From Shinisaurus crocodilurus (taxonomy: Eukaryota > Chordata > Lepidosauria > Squamata > Shinisauridae), in contig CM037880.1 in assembly GCA_021292165.1 (NCBI GenBank), positions 139,192,564 to 139,256,563 of the forward strand: a stretch of 64,000 nucleotides of DNA, written 5' to 3'. Within the stretch, counting starts at the first letter, position 1, and the number at the start of each line of letters is the position of its first letter. Made by a program: the position numbers and the translations under genes. The notes under the pieces are model-generated. The model was not told where the DNA came from, made no database searches, and was given only the letters and a program-made list of their open reading frames with translations. This document shows positions 55,528 through 64,000 of this stretch, one piece after another.

Positions 55528-56838
55528 GAGACCCTGTCCCCGATATTTCACTCCTAATGCCACTCACCTCTCACCCGGAGGCAGCAAGGGGGAGCACAGA
55601 CAGACCGTCTTGGATGGACAGCGAGTGGGGGAGGCCAGGCGAGCAGTTGTTGCTACTGTGTGATGAGTCCCGGAAGAAGCAGGGAGATGCTGCTCCGCTG
55701 GCCAGGGCCCTGTGGGGTGATGTTGCAACAGGAGATGCTACTTAATGAGGCAGCATTCAGGCAATGGGAGAAGGACAGAGAGAGGACAGAGAAAACAAGA
55801 TAGAGACAAACAGGCTCAGGAGGAGGAGGAGACGCCAGGGAGTTGGAGGAGGGAGGGAAAGCAAAAACTGCATGGAGGAAAAGAATGGCAGGCAAGCAGA
55901 GGGAGGGGACAAAGACAAGACTGGAAGAGGTGTTTCAATCCCTAGCCTAATTCCTGCAGCTGTTAGTGCCTTGGGAAGAGGAATAAACGCCTTCAGGGGC
56001 TGGAAAGAGGACAGAGAGAAAGGGGTGGAGAAACCTATACTTACCTGGCTGGAAGAAACAGAGCCCAGGGGGGTAGGTGAAAGGATATTTAGCAGAAGAA
56101 CTTGCTCATCTCCAGACTGGTAAGCTACTGAGAAAAAGACACAGGCGCCTCCTGCCACAATCCTGTGGAAGCTGACTCTCTGGGTCCCCAGTGGACTGGA
56201 GGTGCTAGAGTGTTGCTGAAAAATTTACCACATGGTCAGGAAGGAACTCCTGGCCCCAGAGCAAATTTCCCCAACAGACGTGGGAGACAGAGCGAGCAGA
56301 GGAGCTTACCTGACTGCTAGCCAAGGCCCACAACCTTAAAGAGATTTCGTTATAAGAAACTTTCCTAAAGCATTTCTCTGGCTTATACTTTATTTTGTGT
56401 TGGCTGTCAGTGATGTAACTTGACACCATTTGGGTAATAAATATACGTTTCTGCAAGAGTTCGTGGTCACGTGATCTATGGATGTAGGTGAACGAGAGGG
56501 ATTTGAGGTGCCTCTTCCAATGGGCCCGCCGATAGCATCTGAGGCACAATGTTCCATGAATGCCTCTTGTCCTGCCTGGCAGTAAAAATACTACAATAAA
56601 AAATAACGAATAATTTCTTGTCCTTTCACGACACTCAAATCAGCTGCCAGCCTCACTCTGCTCAGGGTAGGGTAGGCCCTGAGTTCTGGTGTCCATGTTA
56701 AATACATAGTATGCAGTTGCCAATCTGCTTTTAATTCTTCACAAGTAAGCATGGGAGGTGCTAAATAGGACCACTGTGCATGAAATGGGGACGTTTAAAC
56801 ATTCCACTCTCACACCTCCTGATATTTGTCAAAAATTT
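55528..56838. other. No gene seen; purine-rich segment
   Basis: 55740-56120 is strongly AG-biased and gives long overlapping frames on both strands with no domain. Confidence 0.4.
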
Positions 56839-57300
56839 AGGGATGTGCTGATTCTGGGAAGTCCGGTTCATTTGAGCTCAACTGACTTCCTGCCCGTTTC
56901 TGATCTGATGATTGGAAGCGGGCCGAGTTGGGGGGGGGTTCCTGCAGACTCCGTTTCTAAGATGGGCCATGGTTTGTGCATTTTTTTAAAAATGCTAAGG
57001 AAATTTGTACAGATTGCCCTATATGCACAATTTGTGCAAATTTACACAATTTGTGCAGATTTACACAATTTGTGCAAACAGTGTGATTTGTGGTATTTGC
57101 ACAAATTGGAAGCTGGAAACTATATCGTTCTAGCATGATTTGTGCAAATCACGCTAGAATTGCATAGTTTTCAACTTCCAATTTGTGCAAATAGCATGAT
57201 TTGCACAAATTTCCTTAGGTGTTTTTTGTTTTAAAATGCGCCAACTGTGGCCCATCTTAGAGACAGAAGTCTGCAAGCTGGCTTGACTCACACAACCGCA
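56839..57300. mobile_element. Foldback MITE
   Basis: It starts 'agggatgtgctgattctgg'. 'tttctaagatgggccat' (left) faces 'gtggcccatcttagaga' (right), and inner arms meet near 57143 ('ttctagcatgatttg' and 'caaatcacgctagaa'). The left arm also has about three tandem 'acaatttgtgca' units. Confidence 0.7.
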
Positions 57301-58149
57301 AGTTGGCACCAACGCGGGGCTAACAAGCTGGAATACAGGGGGGCGAAATACTGAAAATCCCCCGCGTGTGTGGGAATATTGAAGCCACATAGTTAAACCT
57401 CCCTTCTTCGCACATAGTGCTTCCAATCCAGATTGTTACCACATACACTTACTTGTGAGTAAATAAAAAGTACAGGGGCAGCTGCGCTCTCCATCTTTAA
57501 CATAAAAGACCCATAACATTGGGACTAAGGAGGTGCAGGGAGCAGTAGTATTAGAGCCATCTGAATCCCAATGCTGAAAATTTTGAGAGTGGGGGCAAGG
57601 ATGGCTGGGTCTTGTATCCTAATGGCTGTAGGCCACTGCCTTGTTTATGACTAGGGGCAAACCAGATGCTACAGCAGCAAAACTGAGTTTTAGGATGCGA
57701 GTTGTGATCAATTTCTGGTAGAGCTACTGCTGGTGTTGGAGGCAGGCCTTGAGAAGAGAAGAAAAACGTCTTGGCAGAAGGCAATTTTGTGAGAGGAAAT
57801 ATGGCCAAGGAAGGATTTGGCACACACCCCTCCTGTCTGCCCAGGCTGCACGTTAAATAACATTTATCTCCTTCACAGGAACTTGGAAGCAACCTGATTC
57901 TAACACACGGGTTTGCTGCCTTCACAACTATAGTAAAAAAAGGACTATAGGATTACTGTTGGAGCCCTGCAAACCTTGGACTGGCAGCCAAGGAGATGCA
58001 GAGGGCCAGCTATGTAAGGAGTTGCAATGCAGGTCTTCAAGCCAGGATGATTTGAAGTTGCCCTTTAATAATCAGCTATTCAGTGCAGCATTGAATACCT
58101 TATGAAAAACAAGATGTGAACCCGGTCTGGGGGCATGCTTAGGGGGTTG
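57301..58149. other. No gene seen
   Basis: The minus frame at 57551-57925 has no domain. Nothing else recognised. Confidence 0.35.
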
Positions 58150-58235
58150 CCCACATCTGTTCTCCTGCATTGAGCAGGGGGTTGGACTCGATGGCCTTAT
58201 AGGCCCCTTCTAACTCTACTATTCTGTGATCCCAG
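58150..58235 (+). mobile_element. CR1-type 3' tail fragment
   Basis: 'gcattgagcagggggttgga', 'ctcgatggccttataggccc' and 'cttctaactctactattctg' match CR1-like tails. Confidence 0.7.
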
Positions 58236-58341
58236 CATGGGTCTTCTTATGTTCTTATGTAACAGCTTCTCTGGCTATTGGCCCATTTGTGGGCACATCA
58301 AACTGCTAGTTATGACCTATAAAAACTACAAAACTTGGGAC

Positions 58342-58951
58342 CAGTGGTGTAGTGGAGCCAGGGGTGCTGCACCAGCACATTTTGATTAACAGGGACTCTG
58401 CCATCATCTGCCACCTCCTCAGAATTCCCTGTTGCCTTTGAGCTTTGCTGCAATCCTCATAGTTACTGGGGGGAAATGTATTTTCCCAACATCAATATAT
58501 TCTTCCCTTTTGTAATGCAAAATATTGCGGGGGGGGTTGGTCTTGAACAGGCCACTAAGACCTGTTAGCTTTACAGAAGACCTGCTTCTGATGGAGCTGT
58601 AAACTGCTAGAACTGGTTTGTTGTTATGGATCAACAAAACTGCCCTAATTTCTGGGGGAATGGCTATGGGGACTGTCATGATGAATTTATTTATTTTTTA
58701 TTTATTATATTTATACCCCGCCTTTTTTCCTGCAAGGAACCCAAGGCGGCTTACATAACCCTCCTCCTCCATTTTATCCTCACAACAACCCTGTGAGGTA
58801 GGTTAGGCTGAGAGTCAGTGACTGGCCCAAAGTCACCCAGTGAGTTTCATGGCCGAGTGGGGACTAGAACCCGGATCTCCTGAGTCCCAGTCCAGCACTC
58901 TCACCACTACGCCACACTGGCTGCATTTCAAAGATTACCACTACACCAATG
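58342..58951. mobile_element. hAT-like MITE family F, copy 2, with a SINE inside
   Basis: The left end 'cagtggtgtagtggagcca' and right end 'ttaccactacaccaatg' are inverted. Flanks 'cttgggac' (58334-58341) and 'cttgagac' (58952-58959) form a 7/8 target duplication. Without the SINE the element is ~370 bp, like copy 1. Confidence 0.85.
58684..58922 (-). mobile_element. tRNA-derived SINE, full length, nested
   Basis: Minus orientation from (ttta)n and 'ataccccgccttttttcctg' to the head 'cactacgccacactggct'. It splits the family F element. Confidence 0.92.
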
Positions 58952-59112
58952 CTTGAGACCAGGGTATTTGAAAACTGCATTCTCTCATATGATCCCGCCT
59001 AGCTTTTAAGAGCCTCAGGAGAGGTCCTTCTCTTCGTTCTGCCATGATCAGGGGCACATTTGGCAGGAGCACAAGAGACAGAGAGGGCTGCTGCCAGGCT
59101 CTGGAACTCCCT

Positions 59113-59170
59113 GTCAAGACTAGATCCTTCTCTGTTGCCAGCAGGCAAAGACATTTATACTCAGGGTGTT
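59113..59170 (+). repeat. 58-bp inverted repeat, left copy
   Basis: 'gtcaagactagatccttctc' to 'ctcagggtgtt'; its exact reverse complement is at 59810-59867. Confidence 0.92.
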
Positions 59171-59212
59171 GCACTAGCACATTTTGATTAACAGGGACTC
59201 TGACATCATCTG

Positions 59213-59275
59213 CCTATGCAAGTTTAGACAGAAAAAAGGCCTATAACTCCCAGCATGCCCCAGCCAGCTGCAGCC
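59213..59275. mobile_element. MITE family C, half
   Basis: 'gtttagacagaaaaaaggcc' and 'ctcccagcatgccccagcca' match one arm of the family. Confidence 0.55.
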
Positions 59276-59279
59276 CCTT

Positions 59280-59540
59280 TTTCTTTTTCTTTTTTAAAAT
59301 AATTTTTATTTTAAAATTTTTTCAAACAATATATAAAACAACTAAATAACAAACATACAACTTATATAGTGCTCCCGTCACCACGGGACCATATAATACA
59401 TTCTATCTCTATAATCTATCGTTACTAATTATTCCCAAAAAACCCCAACATATCTTGACACGGCATACTCCCTTTCCCCTTATTTAAGACAAAATCCGAA
59501 AATAAACCCCAAATATCCTTAAAATTGTTTTTCTTTAATC
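59280..59540 (-). mobile_element. Probable L1 3' end
   Basis: T-rich start on the plus strand followed by 'aataatttttattttaaaat' and A/C-rich text resembles an L1 3' UTR with poly(A) in minus orientation. No coding part. Confidence 0.35.
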
Positions 59541-59545
59541 GCCCA

Positions 59546-59665
59546 ACCCCCTGCTCAATGCAGGAAACTAGAGGAGGGGTCTCCCATCCAAGTAACAACC
59601 AGGCCTGACCCTGCTTCGCTTTCCACGCTCAGACAAGCTGAGCCAGCGTGATGAGCCACAGCAGG
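59546..59665 (-). mobile_element. 5S rRNA-derived SINE, head part
   Basis: 'tctcccatccaagtaacaac', 'caggcctgaccctgcttcgc' and 'gctcagacaagctgagccag' are the minus-strand 5S-like head; the CR1-like tail is truncated. Confidence 0.8.
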
Positions 59666-59694
59666 CCTGTTGCTGCTACCCACCTTAGGTCAAG

Positions 59695-59735
59695 CTGTGA
59701 ACACATCTGGAGGGCACCAAGTTGGGAAAAGCTAG
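59695..59735 (-). mobile_element. MITE family D, half
   Basis: 'acacatctggagggcaccaa' matches the right arm of family D. Confidence 0.5.
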
Positions 59736-59809
59736 CTTCTGGGTCCCAACCCATCAGTTGAAGACCAAAAGTGTGTAGACAATACCAAGTTAGAGGTACC
59801 AATGGTGTG

Positions 59810-59867
59810 AACACCCTGAGTATAAATGTCTTTGCCTGCTGGCAACAGAGAAGGATCTAGTCTTGAC
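59810..59867 (-). repeat. 58-bp inverted repeat, right copy
   Basis: Exact reverse complement of 59113-59170. Confidence 0.92.
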
Positions 59868-61064
59868 TCAGAATAAGGCAGCTGCCTGGGTTCTTCCTAC
59901 TACCTATAAATGTTTTTGAAAGGGTAAATTACTTCTTCCTGTTTCTATAAGGACAAATTCTTGTAGATTAATAAGTGTGAAAAACATTTCTTTTCTCAAG
60001 TTTGGTGAAAATTACAATTTTTTTTCCAGATCAAAAATTCATAATATACTGTAACCTTTTTAAAAGGCAGGAACAGTATTATTGCATTTGACTGTTAAGC
60101 TAACAAGTGGACATATGGCATGGCTGAAAGTCCTGCAGATAATACTACCAGCAGATTTAATCATATGGACTATTTCATTATAAACAAGTCCTCATAAGCC
60201 CTTACACAACACAGATTGCTTAAGAATCATTTGGTGAGAGTGTGTAAAAGCATTATGTACCTGAGTACCTTTTAAGAATAAGTTTATTCCTATAAAACTA
60301 GATGAAAGTTACATCCAATATTTAATACATTATATATACTCGTGGCTTCAAAACGCAGTCTCTCAAACAATCCTACCTATACCTGATTTTGTACCATTTA
60401 CCTTTCTGTCTTCTCTGCTCCTTCAGTCAACACTCCTCTGTCAAAATGTAGACTGTAAGCTTTTGGGGGCCGACTTCTGCATACGGTACTTCGTAAAGCT
60501 TTGTGTACATGGACTGCGCTATGTAAATAATAAATAACCACATTCATTGCAGTACTAAATGTAGTGTACAAATTGGACCCTCTCAAACAGAACCACACTG
60601 TGAAAAATATTCCTTGTGACCCTGTTTGGGGTCTGTCTTCTACCAGGTGTCAACACCACCCATTGCTTGTAAAAACAGCAAATAAATCAACCATTACGGT
60701 GTGGTGTATTTCATGTGACAAGCAGCCCTGCCTGGTGACTTTTCCCTAGTCTCCCACAGTCAGCAGTGATTATTCTTGGCATGCATTTTGAGTAACAATG
60801 CACACACTGAGACATGCAAGCAGTGGAAAGTCCCTAAATTGCAGGAGCTAAGATTAAGCGCTTTCTATTTTTAAAAAATCTCACACTTCCCTGCTCAGTT
60901 TCTTGGTTCTCACCCACTCAGTGCGAAGGCATTTGTGCTGCATAAAACTTCCGGAGTCAATTTTAAATAAGTGGAGAACACACACACACACACACACACA
61001 CCTCCTTGACCTTGCACAAGGATGCTGATCTAAAAGTGACTGTAGCTATTTTCTTTTCTCTTAC
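59868..61064. other. No gene seen; old repeat tail near 60445-60540
   Basis: 'tagactgtaagcttttggg' and 'gcgctatgtaaataataaat' resemble an old vertebrate retroposon tail. (AC)n at 60979-61002. No exon. Confidence 0.4.
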
Positions 61065-61142
61065 CAGCACAATCCTATGCATGTCTATTTTGCATGAATT
61101 CAACAAGGCTTGCTCCCAGGTACCTATGTAGGATTTCAGCCT
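61065..61142. mobile_element. Small MITE family B
   Basis: 'cagcacaatcctatgcatgt' and 'ttgctcccaggtacctatgt', ending 'aggatttcagcc'. Confidence 0.65.
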
Positions 61143-61179
61143 TTGAGATCATTCCTTATTAACACATCTATGGAGTTAG

Positions 61180-61245
61180 GACAGCCTTCCCCAACCTGGT
61201 GCCCTCCAGATGTGTTCTAATACAACTCCCATCATCCCAAGCCAG
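61180..61245. mobile_element. MITE family D, half
   Basis: 'cagccttccccaacctggtg' and 'ccctccagatgtgttctaat' are the left arm; the right arm is absent. Confidence 0.65.
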
Positions 61246-62479
61246 CATGTATCTCTTAATACTATACCTGCAGCAGAACCTCACTTTCCTTTTTACCTCC
61301 AAGTTCGGGGGGAGGGGAATTCCAGATTGGTTTAAACCTTCCCACCCAACTGCTTCGCCCCTAAATTCCCTTCCCCCAGAGGGGCTAAAATATATAAAAG
61401 GTCTCCACTGGTGCCAATGGAAGTTTTAAAAAGTTTCTTGGCCTCGCACACCAGGGAGGGGAAACTTTAGGGAAGGAAAGCAGCTGGGGGAGGGCAGAAT
61501 GGTTTAAACTTAGCCTACCTGCACACAGTGGTCCCAGTATAGACCAAGGGGCCACATGCTTACCTGGAAGTACAGAAAGTGAAGCTTAGCTGCACGCCAC
61601 ATTATAATGTAGCACGTAGTCTAGTCCTGTGTCCAAGCTCCAAAACCCATCTTATGACATAAGATCTAGTGGGGATACACGCTGTACGCTAACTTGCTAA
61701 ATATGCTGGGTACAGTACCAATCCTGCTTATGACAAACAGGCACTCTAAATGTGTAGTTCCTCCTCAGGCAATCATGCATCATCCAGAATCTATTTTTAC
61801 ACAGACTAATACAATGTCATTTTACAATCCTGTTACATCATATGTTTTCTGAGGGGATATTAACCTGAAGTCTGCAAAATTTATTTTTAAATTTCCATTT
61901 TTCAAATTTCCAATTTCCATTTTTCACTATAAATAAATGGGCAGGGAAGAATAGAAGCACTATTCTTTTTCAAGCTGGTCTCATGGGCTGCTTTTTCAAG
62001 CTGGTCTCATGGGCTCATGGCTTATGTATCACAGCTCTAAGGTGTAAATCTGAGGAGAAAATTAGGTAAAACAAACAACAACAACACAGACCTGCTGCCG
62101 AAAAGTCAGTTGTGTCTAGTCCTCCCTCCTCTTCTGTAGCATCAAATTCAACTTACCTCAAGTTATGGCATCGTCGTTACAGTATAGGGTGTTTTCCCAC
62201 TGGCACCTAGAAACCAATTCTGTTGAGCAGGGGAATACACAGTGTAATGATGCCAGGGCACAAACTAAGATGAAAAGCGCTTTATAGAGAGAGGGAAGGT
62301 TTAATGTGGCATGGAGCTTCCGTTTTCAGGAGCAGCTCTATGGCTTTTGTAACCTGTAGTTAGTTCCACCCTAAGTAATGTTGTTTCATAAGCATGGAAC
62401 TATTTTGTCCCCAAAACCAACCATTTTGGTAGGGTCCTGCGCAGGGCGCCATCCTTGTCTGAAGTCAGGCTGGCATCCA
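61246..62479. other. No gene seen; short tandem duplication
   Basis: 'tttttcaagctggtctcatg' is duplicated in tandem at about 61967-62018. Otherwise unique-looking. Confidence 0.4.
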
Positions 62480-62647
62480 CAAGGAGCAGGCCTCTTCTGT
62501 TGTGGAACGTATTTGTGGAATGTCCTTCCTTGCCTCCCTTGACACTCTTTTTCTCTCTCTCCAGGTCTTTGGGAGATTGAGTTGTTTGCTTCTCCTGTTT
62601 AATGTGTGTCTAGTCTGGAGCATGGTTTTAACTGTTGTTGTTATTGT

Positions 62648-62679
<32 letters not shown>

Positions 62680-62775
62680 TTGTGATTATGTAGTTTATGT
62701 GATTTGTCTGTTTGCTATTTTATGGTTCTGAGTCATCTTGTGCGGAAAGGCGGGACTGAAATGTAAATTTAAAAA
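62480..62775 (+). mobile_element. LINE/SINE-type 3' end fragment
   Basis: 'ttgacactctttttctctct' and 'ttctgagtcatcttgtgcgg' followed by 'aaaggcgggactgaaatgta' resemble a retroposon 3' region; an (ACT)n run (62649-62680) lies inside. Confidence 0.45.
62649..62680. repeat. (ACT)n microsatellite
   Basis: About ten ACT units. Confidence 0.9.
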
Positions 62776-63660
62776 AATCAACAGAATGTTTCTACCAAGA
62801 AAGTGGCGGCACTAACAGAATTACAGTGCCATATATGTCTTACTTTTGCTTCCTTCTTTAATTTACAAAGTGAAAGCAAATTAATCCATTTATTCTAATC
62901 ATTTAAATATTTGGGTTGGTGTTTTTTTAAGAGAAAGAGAATTACAGTCAAAACAACACGCAAATGACATTTTAAAAAGCCAATGCACACACCAGTATGA
63001 TGACTCTTCAGAAGCACCTATTGCCTCTCCTTTTAATGTTCTTGATAAACACATGAATTAACATATAGATCATTAGACAGATAATTAACTACCTCTCCAG
63101 GATGTATTATTCTCAGCCCATGAATTGCTGAAGCTGCTTTTTCCCCTTCAATACTTCAAAGTTAGAAGGTGCAAAGATTAACACCTAACCATTGTAGAAG
63201 TTCAATGCAAATGAGAAGAGAGACAAGCTGTTGACATCTTTAAATACAAAAACATCTGATGAATAATTTCAGCAACAGCAAAATGCATTAACCTTCTATT
63301 ACCATTTTCTTTTTTTGCAATTTGCACACATGCCAATGATTTTTTTTTTTAATCCAACTATTATTCTTCCATATGGCAAATTACTGTCACTGAAAATCTT
63401 ATACTATAAAAATTATAACATTTTTGGATAGATTTACTAATGACAGAATAAATTATCTTTGTTGGAGAATATTGTTTCTAGAGACACTGCAAGCATTTTA
63501 TTTAACAATTGTACCAGCTGGAAACAAATTATTACTTTTATTTTAAAGAACAATTTAGAAATCCAGTGCTTTAATTTCAGTTGGAAACCAACATTTTGGC
63601 AGAGTCCTTTCCAGACTATTATTTGTCTGGAAAAGACAACCCTCCAAACCATTCCTTTCA
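62776..63660. other. AT-rich unique sequence, possible conserved non-coding DNA
   Basis: No repeat is recognised. Homeodomain-type TAAT cores are frequent ('gacagataattaactacc', 'cacatgaattaacatatag'). No frame is supported. Confidence 0.3.
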
Positions 63661-63670
63661 CTTTCTTTCA

Positions 63671-63910
63671 CCTTCCCTGGGGCTATTTAAGACCTGGGTG
63701 CCCTGAGAGAAGGCAGAAGAGAAGTCCAGGCCAGGGAGCAACTGCCATCAGCTCCTGAAACAACCATCACTGGCCTGAGAGGGCTGTTGGGGCAGCCCCT
63801 CCCCTGCCTTCCCTGGGGCTACAGAGGGAAAGCAGAAGAGAAGCCCAGGCCAGGGAGATTGTACCAGCAGCTCCAGAAGGAACCTTCAGTTGGCCTGAGA
63901 GAACTGGTGT
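63671..63910 (+). repeat. Tandem duplication, ~137-bp period
   Basis: 'cttccctggggctat' with 'gcagaagagaagtccaggcc' at 63671-63750 recurs from 63808 as 'cttccctggggctac' with 'gcagaagagaagcccaggcc'; both units end 'ggcctgagag'. Confidence 0.75.
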
Positions 63911-64000
63911 ATGTTTGGTTTGGGGGGGGGGGGGTAACGTTTGTTTGTTTGAGTATTTAAACATTGTAAACCGCTTTGGGTGCCTTAGCAGAAAGGTGGT
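63911..64000 (+). mobile_element. Start of a retroposon 3' end running off the window
   Basis: 'acattgtaaaccgctttggg' followed by 'tgccttagcagaaaggtggt' resembles reptile LINE/SINE tails; cut at the window edge. Confidence 0.5.

Noticed and set aside
55740..56158. 119- and 133-residue frames in a purine-rich stretch
   Set aside because: The strand composition bias alone removes stop codons in several frames; peptides are low complexity.

Overview
The window looks like vertebrate nuclear DNA from a squamate reptile, most likely a lizard. It is AT-leaning intron and intergenic sequence packed with microsatellites and reptile-type repeats: L2-clade LINEs, tRNA-derived SINEs whose tail reads 'accccgccttttttcctgca' on the opposite strand, 5S rRNA-derived SINEs with a CR1-like tail, an L1 3' end, a DIRS retrotransposon, and many hAT-like non-autonomous DNA elements. 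There is no bacterial-style gene organisation. The assignment rests on repeat types and one exon; I could not search any database.

Only one host coding exon is convincing. At 20891-21082 (+) a consensus splice acceptor opens a 63-codon terminal exon that ends in a hydrophobic tail anchor. Its C-terminus resembles that of CDKAL1, a tail-anchored radical-SAM tRNA methylthiotransferase. CDKAL1 has giant introns and is followed by a long gene desert before SOX4 in other vertebrates. That fits what is seen: about 21 kb with no other exon upstream, and 43 kb of repeats and unique DNA with no recognisable exon downstream.

Layout. 1-8.6 kb: probable last intron with old DNA-transposon pieces, an L2 3' end and a perfect 76-bp palindrome. 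8.6-9.95 kb: an abundant reptile repeat split by a 1,006-bp GC-rich double-hairpin hAT-like element with a perfect 8-bp target duplication. 11.6-12.8 kb: tandem copies of a ~400-450-bp MITE family. 13.0-13.7 kb: a non-LTR fragment inside 20-bp inverted repeats. 14.25-19.98 kb: an almost complete but degenerate DIRS element (gag, RT, RNase H, tyrosine recombinase). 20.9-21.6 kb: terminal exon and 3' UTR. 21.2-24.6 kb: several MITEs. 26.8-30.4 kb: SINEs and an L1 3' end. 33.3-36.5 kb: an internally deleted L2. 40.1-43.4 kb: a possible solo LTR, a second 5'-truncated L2, and an LTR-retroelement remnant with an integrase zinc-finger fragment. 43.6-64 kb: MITEs and SINEs, often nested, with short unique stretches that could hold regulatory elements.

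Apart from the single exon, all protein-coding potential comes from decayed transposable elements. They illustrate nested insertion (SINE into hAT element, hAT element into older repeat, SINE tail into L2) and do not form a pathway.
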